IMG/VR virus record: IMGVR_UViG_3300043419_001320
Coordinates: 1 to 30,809 of that record
Strand: one strand, 5' to 3'
Length of the DNA stretch: 30,809 nucleotides
Source: a virus
Program-made: the position numbers and the translations under genes
The notes under the pieces: model-generated
Databases searched by the model: none
Told to the model about the DNA's origin: nothing
What the model saw: the letters and a program-made list of their open reading frames with translations, nothing else
Shown: one piece after another, positions 6,348 to 13,463 of the stretch
How the letters are laid out: each line of letters opens with the position of its first letter
Position numbering within the stretch: the first letter of the stretch is position 1

Positions 6348-7372
6348 AAAAAATAGCAATCATTAGTCCATTAGCTAGAGTAGTTATTGATGGCAAATCA
6401 ATTAGAAGCTTAGAAGCTATTTATTTAAAAAAGCATCTTGAAAATACACAAAATGCAATAGTGCATTACGTGAGCAAGAAGATCAAAGAAACAAATGACT
6501 ATGTAAACATATTCGAATTGCAAGATCTAAATGATTACGATGAAGTTTATATACATAATTTCAATACTAACTTCTTTGGTGGAACTGTTCCTAAGCTTAC
6601 AAATGCTTATATGAAATTGCTATCATCATATCAAGGAAAAGTATGGTACTACATAACTGATCCTAAGTTAACATATAAAAATGTAGCTAAAGAAATACTT
6701 AAGCGTAAGTCCACAAAGTTTGAAGAGGAAATAACAGTTGAACAATTAAAAAAATACGCTGATGATATTTCATTTGTTGAATTAAGAATGAACGCGTTGT
6801 TCACTGGATACAACTACCAACCTATCTATGGTTTAGATTTCTACAATGTAACTAAACACAACGTGTTTCATGATATAGCTTTAGAAATGAAAGACAATGA
6901 AAGCGTTGACTTATTTGCTGAACCAATAAAAAAAGAATTTGACATTTGCTATTACGGTGACAATAGAGGTACACATAGGAACAATAAGATCAAAAAATAC
7001 TTCAACAATAGTAGATTATCAACCATGACTATTGGATGTGACCTTGATCTCCAAAACAACACAGCGCATGATAAGGTTGAGCATTCTAAGCTAAAAAGCG
7101 TAGTTCAAAGATCTTATTCATCATTAGTGATTGGAGACAAAGAACATGAAAATGCGTTTATCACTATGAGATTTTATGAGAATCTTAAGTTTGAAGTAGT
7201 TAGCTTCATAGATATTGATTATGATCCAAATAAGACGCTCTTTAAGAGCCAATTGTTGAAAGATTTTAACTATATTGCAAGTGAAGCTGAACTTTGTAGT
7301 AAATTAGCTACCATAAAATCAGATGAAAATTTTTATCAACAAATAATAAACCAACAAAAATTAGAGTTATGA
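6344..7372 (+). CDS. bgt: T4 BGT-like DNA beta-glucosyltransferase
   Basis: The 342-aa product aligns along its length with phage T4 beta-glucosyltransferase, which moves glucose from UDP-glucose to 5-hydroxymethylcytosine in DNA. The N-terminus KKIAIIS...SLEAIYL matches T4 KIAIIN...SSETIYL (E24 for T4 E22). DYDEVYIHNFNTNFFGG matches DYDRLIVVNSSINFFGG. D106 in YYITDPKLT corresponds to the T4 catalytic D100. R208 and R212 (DNRGTHRNNK) match UDP-binding R191 and R195. IGDK(x)7FITMRFYE matches T4 IGDK(x)7FITLRVWE, so D265, R276 and E279 equal D258, R269 and E272. T4 numbers and sequence are from memory. Length is close to T4 (351). The neighbouring hydroxymethylase and pyrophosphohydrolase fit the pathway. 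Overlaps both neighbours by four bases. Confidence 0.9.
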   Translation: MKKIAIISPLARVVIDGKSIRSLEAIYLKKHLENTQNAIVHYVSKKIKETNDYVNIFELQDLNDYDEVYIHNFNTNFFGGTVPKLTNAYMKLLSSYQGKVWYYITDPKLTYKNVAKEILKRKSTKFEEEITVEQLKKYADDISFVELRMNALFTGYNYQPIYGLDFYNVTKHNVFHDIALEMKDNESVDLFAEPIKKEFDICYYGDNRGTHRNNKIKKYFNNSRLSTMTIGCDLDLQNNTAHDKVEHSKLKSVVQRSYSSLVIGDKEHENAFITMRFYENLKFEVVSFIDIDYDPNKTLFKSQLLKDFNYIASEAELCSKLATIKSDENFYQQIINQQKLEL

Positions 7373-7542
7373 GTGAACAACAAATCGTTAAAGGAACAGA
7401 AGTAAAATTCACATCTAAGCGTGAAGAAAAACAAGGTAAGGTTGTAAAGATCTACAATGAAAATGATAAGACGTACTGTAAGATCAATTGCAACAACAAG
7501 TATTATTTCAAACAAATCCAAAAAGTAGAGTTATGCAACTAA
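7369..7542 (+). CDS. Small SH3/KOW-like hypothetical protein (57 aa)
   Basis: ATG 7369 overlaps the glucosyltransferase stop (ATGA) and the frame ends at TAA 7540-7542, overlapping the next gene by ten bases. The sequence KGTEVKFTSKREEKQGKVVKIY, followed by TYCKINCNNKYYFKQIQKVEL, has the short alternating strands of a small beta-barrel such as a KOW or SH3-like fold. It is basic, consistent with nucleic-acid or protein binding. It is embedded in the modification cassette, so a helper role is possible but only inferred from position. Confidence 0.6.
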   Translation: MSEQQIVKGTEVKFTSKREEKQGKVVKIYNENDKTYCKINCNNKYYFKQIQKVELCN

Positions 7543-8117
7543 GAAATGAATTTGAATCAATTCGCGAATGGGCTAAAGAACGCGGATTGTATGAAAAAGG
7601 AAATGTAAAGACACAATTCCTTAAGCTTAATGAGGAAATGGGTGAATTGTCAAGAAGCATATTAAAAGATGACTACGAAGAGTATAAAGACGCTATTGGA
7701 GACATGGTTGTAGTGCTAACCAATATGGCACATATGACTAATACTACAATAGAGGAATGTATCAATGGTGCTTATAAGCAGATCAAGAATAGAAAAGGTA
7801 AGATGATCAATGGTACATTTGTAAAGAATGTTGAGCAACAAGTTGAAAAACCTATTGAGCAACAATCTTTGACAATTAACTATATGGTGACTGATATAAA
7901 TGGACCGTATGATGGACCATTCTCTAAAGACATCATCACATATACGTTAATGAATGGCAATCACATCATACATTGGCATGAAGGTCCTAACAAAAAATTA
8001 GGAGCAAAAATAGGTGATGTAGTTAGTAACATAGTTCTGCATGATGATGGCGTTATTGACTACAAAAAATCAAACGTCAAAATAGTAAGATCACAATTGG
8101 AAATGCCTTATGAGTAA
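7533..8117 (+). CDS. MazG-like nucleotide pyrophosphohydrolase with extra C-terminal domain
   Basis: The N-terminal about 100 residues are an all-alpha NTP pyrophosphohydrolase: LNEEMGELSRSI gives the metal-binding EExxE (E34, E35, E38), and KDAIGDMVVVLTNM gives D53 and D57. In the modification pathway such an enzyme would convert dCTP to dCMP, feeding the hydroxymethylase and keeping plain dC out of DNA, the job T4 gp56 does. The substrate is inferred from context. Residues about 105-194 form an unassigned beta-rich module (VTDINGPYDGPF, HIIHWHEGPNKK, GDVVSNIVLHDDGV). Start ATG 7533 is chosen over an in-frame TTG at 7488, because it begins just before the domain and gives the usual short overlap. 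Confidence 0.82.
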   Translation: MQLRNEFESIREWAKERGLYEKGNVKTQFLKLNEEMGELSRSILKDDYEEYKDAIGDMVVVLTNMAHMTNTTIEECINGAYKQIKNRKGKMINGTFVKNVEQQVEKPIEQQSLTINYMVTDINGPYDGPFSKDIITYTLMNGNHIIHWHEGPNKKLGAKIGDVVSNIVLHDDGVIDYKKSNVKIVRSQLEMPYE

Positions 8118-8754
8118 GATCTATGAAAATGCTAATGAAGCATTTGAATCTTTATACTATTGGATTTCAAATTATGGTTTTCCATACGCTAATACTAAAG
8201 CTACATTATGCTGTGGATTTATGATTGAAAACCCAATGGACAATGAGATCACAACTAAATGGCGTAATTGGAAAAAAGATTATGCTGAAAAAGAATGGGA
8301 ATGGTACTTGTCTAAAGATCCTTCAGTTAGTGAAATAAAAAAGCACGCTAAGATTTGGGACAAAATGCACAATGGCAATGACATCGTTCAGTCAAATTAT
8401 GGTTGGCAATGGGAAAGAAATAACCAATTGCAATACTGTATTGACGAACTATTAAGAGACAACAACACTAGAAGAGCTTTTATTTCAATCTACGATGGAA
8501 AGGAGCATGAAAATTACTCTCATGACACTCCTTGCACCCTATCTATTGGTTTCAATATAGTCAACAATAAGTTGAATATGATGGTCCAAATGAGATCTAA
8601 TGACTTATGGTATGGTTTCTGCAATGATCAGTATTGCTTTTCTAAACTACAAGAGCACGTTTCAAAAATGGTCAATAAAGAAATTGGATGGTACTATCAC
8701 TTTGTAAATAACCTACATATTTACAATGACTTTTTGAATAAGAACTGTAGTTAA
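8110..8754 (+). CDS. dCMP hydroxymethylase (T4 gp42-like, thymidylate synthase fold)
   Basis: The 214-aa product has the thymidylate synthase fold and aligns best with T4 dCMP hydroxymethylase, which makes 5-hydroxymethyl-dCMP from dCMP and methylenetetrahydrofolate. Visible landmarks are EWEWYLSK with E62 (T4 E60), SNYGW at 95-99, phosphate-binding R121-R122, nucleophile C142 (DTPCTLSIGF; T4 C148), MRSND at 161-165, GFCND at 169-173, and LHIY at 202-205. D173 takes the position of T4 D179, where thymidylate synthases have Asn; this Asp selects cytosine over uracil. It is somewhat shorter than T4 gp42 (246 aa). It overlaps the MazG-like gene by eight bases and ends the plus unit before a terminator. 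Confidence 0.9.
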   Translation: MSKIYENANEAFESLYYWISNYGFPYANTKATLCCGFMIENPMDNEITTKWRNWKKDYAEKEWEWYLSKDPSVSEIKKHAKIWDKMHNGNDIVQSNYGWQWERNNQLQYCIDELLRDNNTRRAFISIYDGKEHENYSHDTPCTLSIGFNIVNNKLNMMVQMRSNDLWYGFCNDQYCFSKLQEHVSKMVNKEIGWYYHFVNNLHIYNDFLNKNCS

Positions 8755-8779
8755 GTGTTATAGTGGTTGTTATTGTTTG

Positions 8780-8810
8780 AAATGCTCCTGCAACGGTGGG
8801 AGCATTTTTT
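8780..8810 (+). terminator. Intrinsic terminator between convergent units
   Basis: AAATGCTCC (8780-8788) pairs perfectly with GGAGCATTT (8799-8807) around a ten-base loop and runs into six T at 8805-8810. It lies 26 bases after the hydroxymethylase stop, and its T tract touches the stop of the minus-strand gene at 8809. It ends the plus unit; the minus unit meets the same stem but has only three T after it, so termination in that direction would be weaker. Confidence 0.88.
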
Positions 8811-9102
8811 ATTTATTGGCCTTCAAGTAGCCATTTAACTCAGCTAAATGAGAACTGATCATGGCAATCTGAGTTTGTATTGCATCAATCTTACCTTCCA
8901 ACTTATCATTCTTACTATTCAATTCAATTTTTTGCTCTTTGATTGCTTCGTTAATCATTTCGATCTCTCTTTTATGATAAGTTTCAATGTTACGAACTTG
9001 TCCTGCTACTTTGTCTACACTTCTTTTAAGCGCAAAATATAAAGATGCAAGTGATATTGTTGCACCTATTATTGTAATTAAGTCACGTAGTTCGAATTCC
9101 AT
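8809..9102 (-). CDS. Membrane-anchored coiled-coil protein, end of lysis region
   Basis: The 97-aa product begins MEFELRDLITIIGATISLAS with one transmembrane helix at about residues 7-26, followed by a long charged coiled coil (about 30-90) rich in E/K/I heptads and ending in YLKANK. Start at 9102 is chosen over an ATG at 9120 because it lies one base after the upstream stop (TAACATG). It could be a holin-like or other lysis accessory protein given its place after the endolysin and spanin-like genes, but no family is certain. It is the last gene of the late unit. Confidence 0.7.
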   Translation of the reverse strand: MEFELRDLITIIGATISLASLYFALKRSVDKVAGQVRNIETYHKREIEMINEAIKEQKIELNSKNDKLEGKIDAIQTQIAMISSHLAELNGYLKANK

Positions 9103-9103
9103 G

Positions 9104-9544
9104 TTAAAGCAATATAGCATATATAGACAAAACAGACAAAGTTGTTACAGCCAAAGTCAAAGTTGTGTTGGTAATTATTAACCGTCTGTTTCTTTTTTTC
9201 AACTCTTTGATCATATTATCTTTTTCTGAAGCTATAGCCTTTTCAATGCTTTGCTTATTAGCGTAGATCTCAGCTAATGTTTCATAATTGTTTGCCTGAA
9301 TACCTGTTATTTTTGAGTAGTATGTAACCTTCAACCGTTCCATTTGATATAAACTATCAATTTGTTGAGCAGTATCATACCAATATAACATGCTATTGAA
9401 GTTGAGATTGAAAAGTTGCTGATCGTAAGTTGTAAGTTCTGGTGTAAAATCCCGCTTTAAGTAAGCTGTCCGATTTTTTGAGGGTTGACCTATACTGATT
9501 AGTGGCATTAGCAGGAGAAGCAGACAATATGTTATAGGTTTCAT
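9104..9544 (-). CDS. Secreted or membrane lysis accessory protein, o-spanin position
   Basis: From the ATG at 9544 the 146-aa product has a signal-peptide-like start (MKPITYCLLLLLMPLISIG), a periplasmic part with helical stretches (TTYDQQLFNLNFNSML, NKQSIEKAIASEKDNMIKELKKR) and a C-terminal hydrophobic helix at about 122-143. Its first 152 bases overlap the preceding gene out of frame, as Rz1 genes overlap Rz. A classical lipobox cysteine is not obvious, and the C-terminal helix is not Rz1-like, so o-spanin is only a positional inference. The frame is open to 9580; the 9544 start fits the signal peptide best. Confidence 0.65.
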   Translation of the reverse strand: MKPITYCLLLLLMPLISIGQPSKNRTAYLKRDFTPELTTYDQQLFNLNFNSMLYWYDTAQQIDSLYQMERLKVTYYSKITGIQANNYETLAEIYANKQSIEKAIASEKDNMIKELKKRNRRLIITNTTLTLAVTTLSVLSIYAILL

Positions 9545-9806
9545 TGCGGTAGATTTCATTGGTGATTTGTTGGCGTTCAATAATAGTGTCCTGATGAATC
9601 TGCAAACTGTCTATTTTCAAAAACAAACTATCAGTCTTAGCGTTATTTGTTTCAATGATTTGGTATAGCGAATCATTGATGTCTTGTAATCTTTCAATAG
9701 CTGGATTTGTTACGGGTTTATTGCACGAACGCACAGTAACAATCAATGCAAGTAGCATAAGAATTACAATAGCGGTTCCAACTAAATACTCTGTCCTTTT
9801 CCCCAT
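9393..9806 (-). CDS. Probable i-spanin (Rz-like)
   Basis: The 137-aa product has an N-terminal membrane anchor (about residues 8-26, LVGTAIVILMLLALIVTV) followed by a periplasmic coiled coil (RLQDINDSLYQIIETNNAKTD, then KIDSLQIHQDTIIERQQ). This is the layout of inner-membrane spanin subunits, which help disrupt the outer membrane at lysis. It follows the endolysin with a 25-base overlap and overlaps the next gene out of frame by 152 bases, also typical for spanin pairs. The sequence itself is not diagnostic; the call rests on topology and context. Confidence 0.65.
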   Translation of the reverse strand: MGKRTEYLVGTAIVILMLLALIVTVRSCNKPVTNPAIERLQDINDSLYQIIETNNAKTDSLFLKIDSLQIHQDTIIERQQITNEIYRNETYNILSASPANATNQYRSTLKKSDSLLKAGFYTRTYNLRSATFQSQLQ

Positions 9807-10363
9807 CGAGTAATATGTAAATTCTTAGTTAAAGGTCTTATCTTGTAATAAACACCATCTTGTGATCTTGAATCACGCATTCCTTGCTCATTTGTGTTTC
9901 CCTCAATAGTACGTACTGAATACCTACCAATCCTATCTATAATACCAGTATGGCCAATACCTTTAAATCTTTGCTTTCTAAAATTAGAATAACTTAAAGT
10001 CATTACCAATACATCATTATCGGTATATTGTTGTTTGAATTTACCATCAGTAAATATCACATCGCGCTTATTGTAGGCAGTAGGTGACCAACCAGTAATG
10101 TTATTAGTAACACCACATTCATTAAGCATAGCCATAACAAAGAATGAACACCAAGCGTAACCAGGTAACCAACCTTCTTGACGCATTAACACTTGTAGTG
10201 CTGGATCATTAAACCCTTTGTTATTACCTCCCTTTTCTTTAACACCTACAAATGAAGCAGCTGTTACTCTTACGCAGTAGCCGTCATTACCAACCAAAGA
10301 ATAATTAGGAATGATAACAGAAACGCAAAATAGACAAATAAGTACAATTTTATTTTTTGCCAT
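9782..10363 (-). CDS. Secreted CHAP/NlpC-like endolysin
   Basis: The 193-aa product is a predicted peptidoglycan-degrading cysteine amidase/peptidase. An N-terminal signal peptide (about 1-22, KIVLICLFCVSVIIP) would take it to the periplasm by the Sec route. The catalytic region has GVKEKGGNNKGFND, then WLPGYAWCSFF with the probable nucleophile C72, GHTGII with H138, and RTIEGNTN, matching a CHAP-type Cys-His-(Glu/Asn) triad. Such secreted endolysins with the GGNNKGF motif are familiar from Bacteroidota phages. Its first 94 bases, which encode the signal peptide, overlap the end of the upstream membrane-protein gene. Confidence 0.85.
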   Translation of the reverse strand: MAKNKIVLICLFCVSVIIPNYSLVGNDGYCVRVTAASFVGVKEKGGNNKGFNDPALQVLMRQEGWLPGYAWCSFFVMAMLNECGVTNNITGWSPTAYNKRDVIFTDGKFKQQYTDNDVLVMTLSYSNFRKQRFKGIGHTGIIDRIGRYSVRTIEGNTNEQGMRDSRSQDGVYYKIRPLTKNLHITRWGKGQSI

Positions 10364-10683
10364 GAGTTCAATTCCATTTTAGAATAATACTGCAAATCTT
10401 TTGAGTAAAACTCTTTCTGTAAGTTTCTAAAGTTAAAGTTTATGCCTACAAACACAATGAAATTACCAAACACAAGTATTAGTGCAGCCATAAATACTTG
10501 TTGTAAATACTCTATAGATATAAGTGGATCACCAAAGTAGACTGAACTTATGTATCCAAATACCGAAAAAGCTATAAATGCAAGTGGAATAGACCACAAT
10601 CCATCAAATAATTGTAATTTATATAGCGATTTCTTTAACCAGATCTTATTTTTTGGTTGTTTTTTCTCGTTCTGTTGTTCCAT
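10270..10683 (-). CDS. Multi-pass membrane protein, probable holin
   Basis: The 137-aa product has a lysine-rich cytoplasmic start (MEQQNEKKQPKNKIW), then DGLWSIPLAFIAFSVFGY and a second helix QQVFMAALILVFGNFIVFV, a charged loop, and a third helix at the C-terminus (LYLFVYFAFLLSFLIILWLV). Three predicted helices, a basic end and the position just before the endolysin fit a holin. I know no family with certainty. It overlaps the 40-aa gene upstream by 38 bases and the endolysin by 94, so the lysis genes are tightly interleaved. Confidence 0.65.
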   Translation of the reverse strand: MEQQNEKKQPKNKIWLKKSLYKLQLFDGLWSIPLAFIAFSVFGYISSVYFGDPLISIEYLQQVFMAALILVFGNFIVFVGINFNFRNLQKEFYSKDLQYYSKMELNSWQKIKLYLFVYFAFLLSFLIILWLVMTATA

Positions 10684-10768
10684 TTGCTCTGAGTTTTAAT
10701 GAAAGTTCACGCTCATATTTGCGCAAACGTTCAGTGTATTCTTGTTTTAGCGTCTTTTTATCACTCAT
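10646..10768 (-). CDS. 40-aa highly charged peptide overlapping the holin gene
   Basis: A short frame starts at ATG 10768, overlapping the upstream stop as ATGA, and ends at TAA 10648-10646, inside the following membrane-protein gene (38-base overlap). The peptide is very rich in K, R and E (starts MSDKKTLKQEYTERLRKYE, ends REKTTKK) and would form one amphipathic helix. It fills the only gap in the minus operon between connector and lysis genes. It may be a small head or lysis protein, or simply bridge translation to the holin. Evidence is position and exact junctions. Confidence 0.5.
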   Translation of the reverse strand: MSDKKTLKQEYTERLRKYERELSLKLRANGTTEREKTTKK

Positions 10769-11334
10769 GGTATACGATTAATGATGTTACGTGAGTAAGT
10801 GGGGCGAAAGCTAGTTGATGTATTGCCTGAGCTAAACTGATAGTTCAACGTATTAGTGACATCTGTACGTGGAGAGCGGTCAGGCCATTGCGCTGTGCTG
10901 TATTCAGGAAACAAACTGCTGTTAGCACATAAGTAATCGACTAGCAAAGTAGTGTAATGCTCAGCGTTTTGACGTGCTCTGTCAATCATGTCTTTCATAA
11001 CTGAATCAGAGACAGGAGAAGTGTCTTCGCTTTGACGTTGTACCAGCGTGCCATTGTCCATGCGATAGCACAGGTTAGGTGTAACATCTACCATCACCCA
11101 CCAAAGCAGCATCTTTTGGATGTAATCTTCAAGTAGCGTTTCGTAGTTACCGCTTATTGTACCTGCAGCAACGTCTGCTTTTATCTTATTCAACAGATCT
11201 GTGCCTAAAAACGGAAGCAACCATTTGTCTTGTGCTAAATAAATGGATGGGTACAATAAATTGGGATCTACACTGCCATTAATGGTTGTGTATTTTTTAA
11301 TGTAGTTCTCTGAAATAAGTAGTACTTCTGGCAT
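10765..11334 (-). CDS. Head-tail connector / head completion protein
   Basis: The 189-aa product starts MPEVLLISENYIKKYTTING and is mainly helical, with LYPSIYLAQDKWLLPFLGTDL and the long helix DYIQKMLLWWVMVDVTPNL, then RQNAEHYTTLLVDYLCAN. Proteins of this type (I recall DUF6712-like) lie next to portal genes in Bacteroidota phages and are taken as connector or adaptor proteins closing the portal after packaging. The sequence resembles gp6-type helical adaptors only loosely, so the role is inferred mainly from its position eight bases after the portal gene. Confidence 0.7.
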   Translation of the reverse strand: MPEVLLISENYIKKYTTINGSVDPNLLYPSIYLAQDKWLLPFLGTDLLNKIKADVAAGTISGNYETLLEDYIQKMLLWWVMVDVTPNLCYRMDNGTLVQRQSEDTSPVSDSVMKDMIDRARQNAEHYTTLLVDYLCANSSLFPEYSTAQWPDRSPRTDVTNTLNYQFSSGNTSTSFRPTYSRNIINRIP

Positions 11335-11342
11335 AGTTGTAT

Positions 11343-13463
11343 TTATTGATTACCGTAAATAGGATTAGTTGGAAGGAAACCATTGTTGTCCATGTCTTGT
11401 GGTACTTGAGCTACTTTTTTATCATTGCGTATTTTGTAACCCATTCTTTCTGCCATAGCAACAGCTATTCTTTTTGCGTCTGGATCGTTAGGATTGATCT
11501 TCGCTCCTTTTGCATCTACATATACGCGCTTCTCCCAAAAATGTTGGCAATTACCTCCTCCTTTATAGAACCAAATATCATAAGTATCAATACCATTTGG
11601 TCCCCAACCTGGGTTAACAGCTATAAACTCCATGGCCTGTATGTCTTCCATTCTATACAACTTATCTGCTTGAATCATTTTCTTACAGAATGGACGCATA
11701 TTAGTATGCCTAAACTCACCTGCGTAAACGTAACGAGTAATAAAGTACTTGCCATCAATAATAGCATCTTGATCACTCTTAGCGGATGGCCTAGCGGAAC
11801 CCGTACTAACCGCAAACTCATGTTCAATATCGACTTTATATGCATCTATCAAAATCATATTCTCGTTAGCATCTTCACCTAATTCAATAAGTGCTTCTGC
11901 TACGTGTAAGTCTTCTAAGTCTTCCTTTTTTATTCTTTCTACAATTCTACTTGCCCACGCTTGACCAGGATCTCCACCCCATAATTGCCAAGCTACTCTT
12001 CCAGCTGTAGGAAAACCTTCCTCATCTCTATTCCAACCGGTCGCTTGTTTATCTACTTCATGACGTGAAAAGTAACTGTGCATTCTTTTAAATGTATCTA
12101 AAGAAAGATTACGTTTATTGCTAATGTCTCTTGCTCTAGCAACACCAACCATTGTTCCTCCTCTCCCATATTCTTCTCGCCACTTTAAACCTAACTCAGC
12201 TTCAGCGGCCATTTCATCAGTTGGTGCATAACTATCTTCAGCTGCAACTACTTTTTTTTTTTCAAAAGCCATCAATGTAGCCTCAACTATTGAACTAACT
12301 TGAGCTTCATTTAAAGAAGCAGGTGCAGTAACATTACCTATTGCATTCGCATTGGTTTGTACTGCCACCTGTTCTGTAATTAAAGGAGTATTTGGTACGA
12401 TTTCTAATGTTACACCGGGCATTTGATTGCTCAAAAGATCTTGAATACTTTTATTGATCTTTGCTTGATATGGCTCAACTACTTGTTTATTGAATATCTC
12501 CAAACCAATTACCATTTCATCTTTGTTGCTACCAAAACCAGTGCCAGTATCACGTATACCAAATAAAAGTGGAGTAGTAACACGATGTGCTGTAATAATT
12601 TTTTGAGTAGCAGTATTGTCCATCAATTCATACTGCTTGTCTGCATCATTAACTGGAAATGGTGTGACTTCTGTTTTAGGTTGATCACGTTCATTGAAAA
12701 ACATAACTACCTTGCCAGCATTCCTAGCACCACTCATCTTATTTTCCCAATCCATCATCATCTGCTGCTTCTGTTCAGGTGTTGCCTGCCCATTATAGAA
12801 GTTAATGATAGTGGAAGGGAAAAGACCGTTTGATATTTGGTTGATATGGAATATCGATATCTGTTTATCTAGTTCAATATAGTTAATAGCACTCCAATAA
12901 TCAGGACGTGGGTAAACATCGCTACCTGTGTAAGTGAAGCACCAATAGATTTGTCTTGGCTCTTCAGTTCGAGTAAGGTAGTTGTATTTAGGAATAAATT
13001 CAGGTGTGTTCTTTTTCTTGCGGATATTAGTCCAATCGTAGCTATGGAAGATACCTATTTCGCTTTCATCATCCTGATTGATTGCAATACGACACTCTTC
13101 AAATGGTATAGCATTTAGTTTTGATATAACAGTTCTGTCATTGCTCCATATAACCTCTATAAAAAATCCCCCAAACAACTTTAAATCATTTGCGCAAGCA
13201 TAAGTGAGTGTATTTACATCTAAAGCGTCAAGTTCTGCCTGATATTGCTCTGATTTAATCCCTTTCCCTGCAATCATATCACCAATGGCCACGACGAGTG
13301 AACCATGCACTGGTGATTCGTGCGCTAGATCACGTAAGTATTGTGGGAAATCATTTTGATCTCCATAATTTACCCAACCTTTCCTGTCTACTTTTTCTGC
13401 ATCGCTCTTAGCTACATATTCGCTAAGTTTCAAAGAAACTATGTTTGATTCGTTATGGTTCAT
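11343..13463 (-). CDS. Portal protein with two extra C-terminal domains
   Basis: Residues 1 to about 345 are a portal: GWVNYGDQNDFPQYL, LKLFGGFFIEVIW, ISIFHINQISNGLFPS, KVVMFFNE and ITAHRVTTPLLFGIRDTGTGFGSN are typical. The dodecameric portal is the vertex through which terminase packages DNA. After a linker come two conserved modules: about 430-520 with GRGGTMVGVARARDISNKRN, FSRHEVDKQ, GRVAWQLWGGDPGQAWA; and about 575-706 with MRPFCKKMI, NPGWGPNGIDTYDIWFYKGGGNC and NNGFLP. I know these last two modules from phage proheads and protease fusions but not their functions. At 706 aa it is much longer than common portals (about 400-550). It overlaps its upstream neighbour by 11 bases. Confidence 0.88.
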   Translation of the reverse strand: MNHNESNIVSLKLSEYVAKSDAEKVDRKGWVNYGDQNDFPQYLRDLAHESPVHGSLVVAIGDMIAGKGIKSEQYQAELDALDVNTLTYACANDLKLFGGFFIEVIWSNDRTVISKLNAIPFEECRIAINQDDESEIGIFHSYDWTNIRKKKNTPEFIPKYNYLTRTEEPRQIYWCFTYTGSDVYPRPDYWSAINYIELDKQISIFHINQISNGLFPSTIINFYNGQATPEQKQQMMMDWENKMSGARNAGKVVMFFNERDQPKTEVTPFPVNDADKQYELMDNTATQKIITAHRVTTPLLFGIRDTGTGFGSNKDEMVIGLEIFNKQVVEPYQAKINKSIQDLLSNQMPGVTLEIVPNTPLITEQVAVQTNANAIGNVTAPASLNEAQVSSIVEATLMAFEKKKVVAAEDSYAPTDEMAAEAELGLKWREEYGRGGTMVGVARARDISNKRNLSLDTFKRMHSYFSRHEVDKQATGWNRDEEGFPTAGRVAWQLWGGDPGQAWASRIVERIKKEDLEDLHVAEALIELGEDANENMILIDAYKVDIEHEFAVSTGSARPSAKSDQDAIIDGKYFITRYVYAGEFRHTNMRPFCKKMIQADKLYRMEDIQAMEFIAVNPGWGPNGIDTYDIWFYKGGGNCQHFWEKRVYVDAKGAKINPNDPDAKRIAVAMAERMGYKIRNDKKVAQVPQDMDNNGFLPTNPIYGNQ

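Noticed and set aside
6344-7372. General cell-surface glycosyltransferase as the call
   Set aside because: Catalytic and UDP-binding residues fall in the same spacing as T4 BGT from end to end, and the hydroxymethylase is adjacent.
7488-7532. TTG start extending the MazG-like protein by 15 residues
   Set aside because: The added stretch is not part of the fold and the ATG at 7533 gives a normal short overlap with the 57-aa gene upstream.
8110-8754. Plain thymidylate synthase as the call for this gene
   Set aside because: D173 replaces the uracil-reading Asn, and the whole segment from SNYGW to GFCND follows T4 dCMP hydroxymethylase; the PCxxQ motif of ThyA is not kept.
9112-9132. Minus-strand TTTG-N20-TATATTGC resembling a promoter before the coiled-coil gene
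   Set aside because: It lies inside the coding end of the upstream gene, too near the ATG, and the two genes are joined by a one-base gap.
11337-11882. 181-aa open frame on the plus strand opposite the portal gene
   Set aside because: It is antisense to the well-supported C-terminal portal module, has an odd Cys/His/Ile-rich composition and no leader or neighbour on the plus strand.
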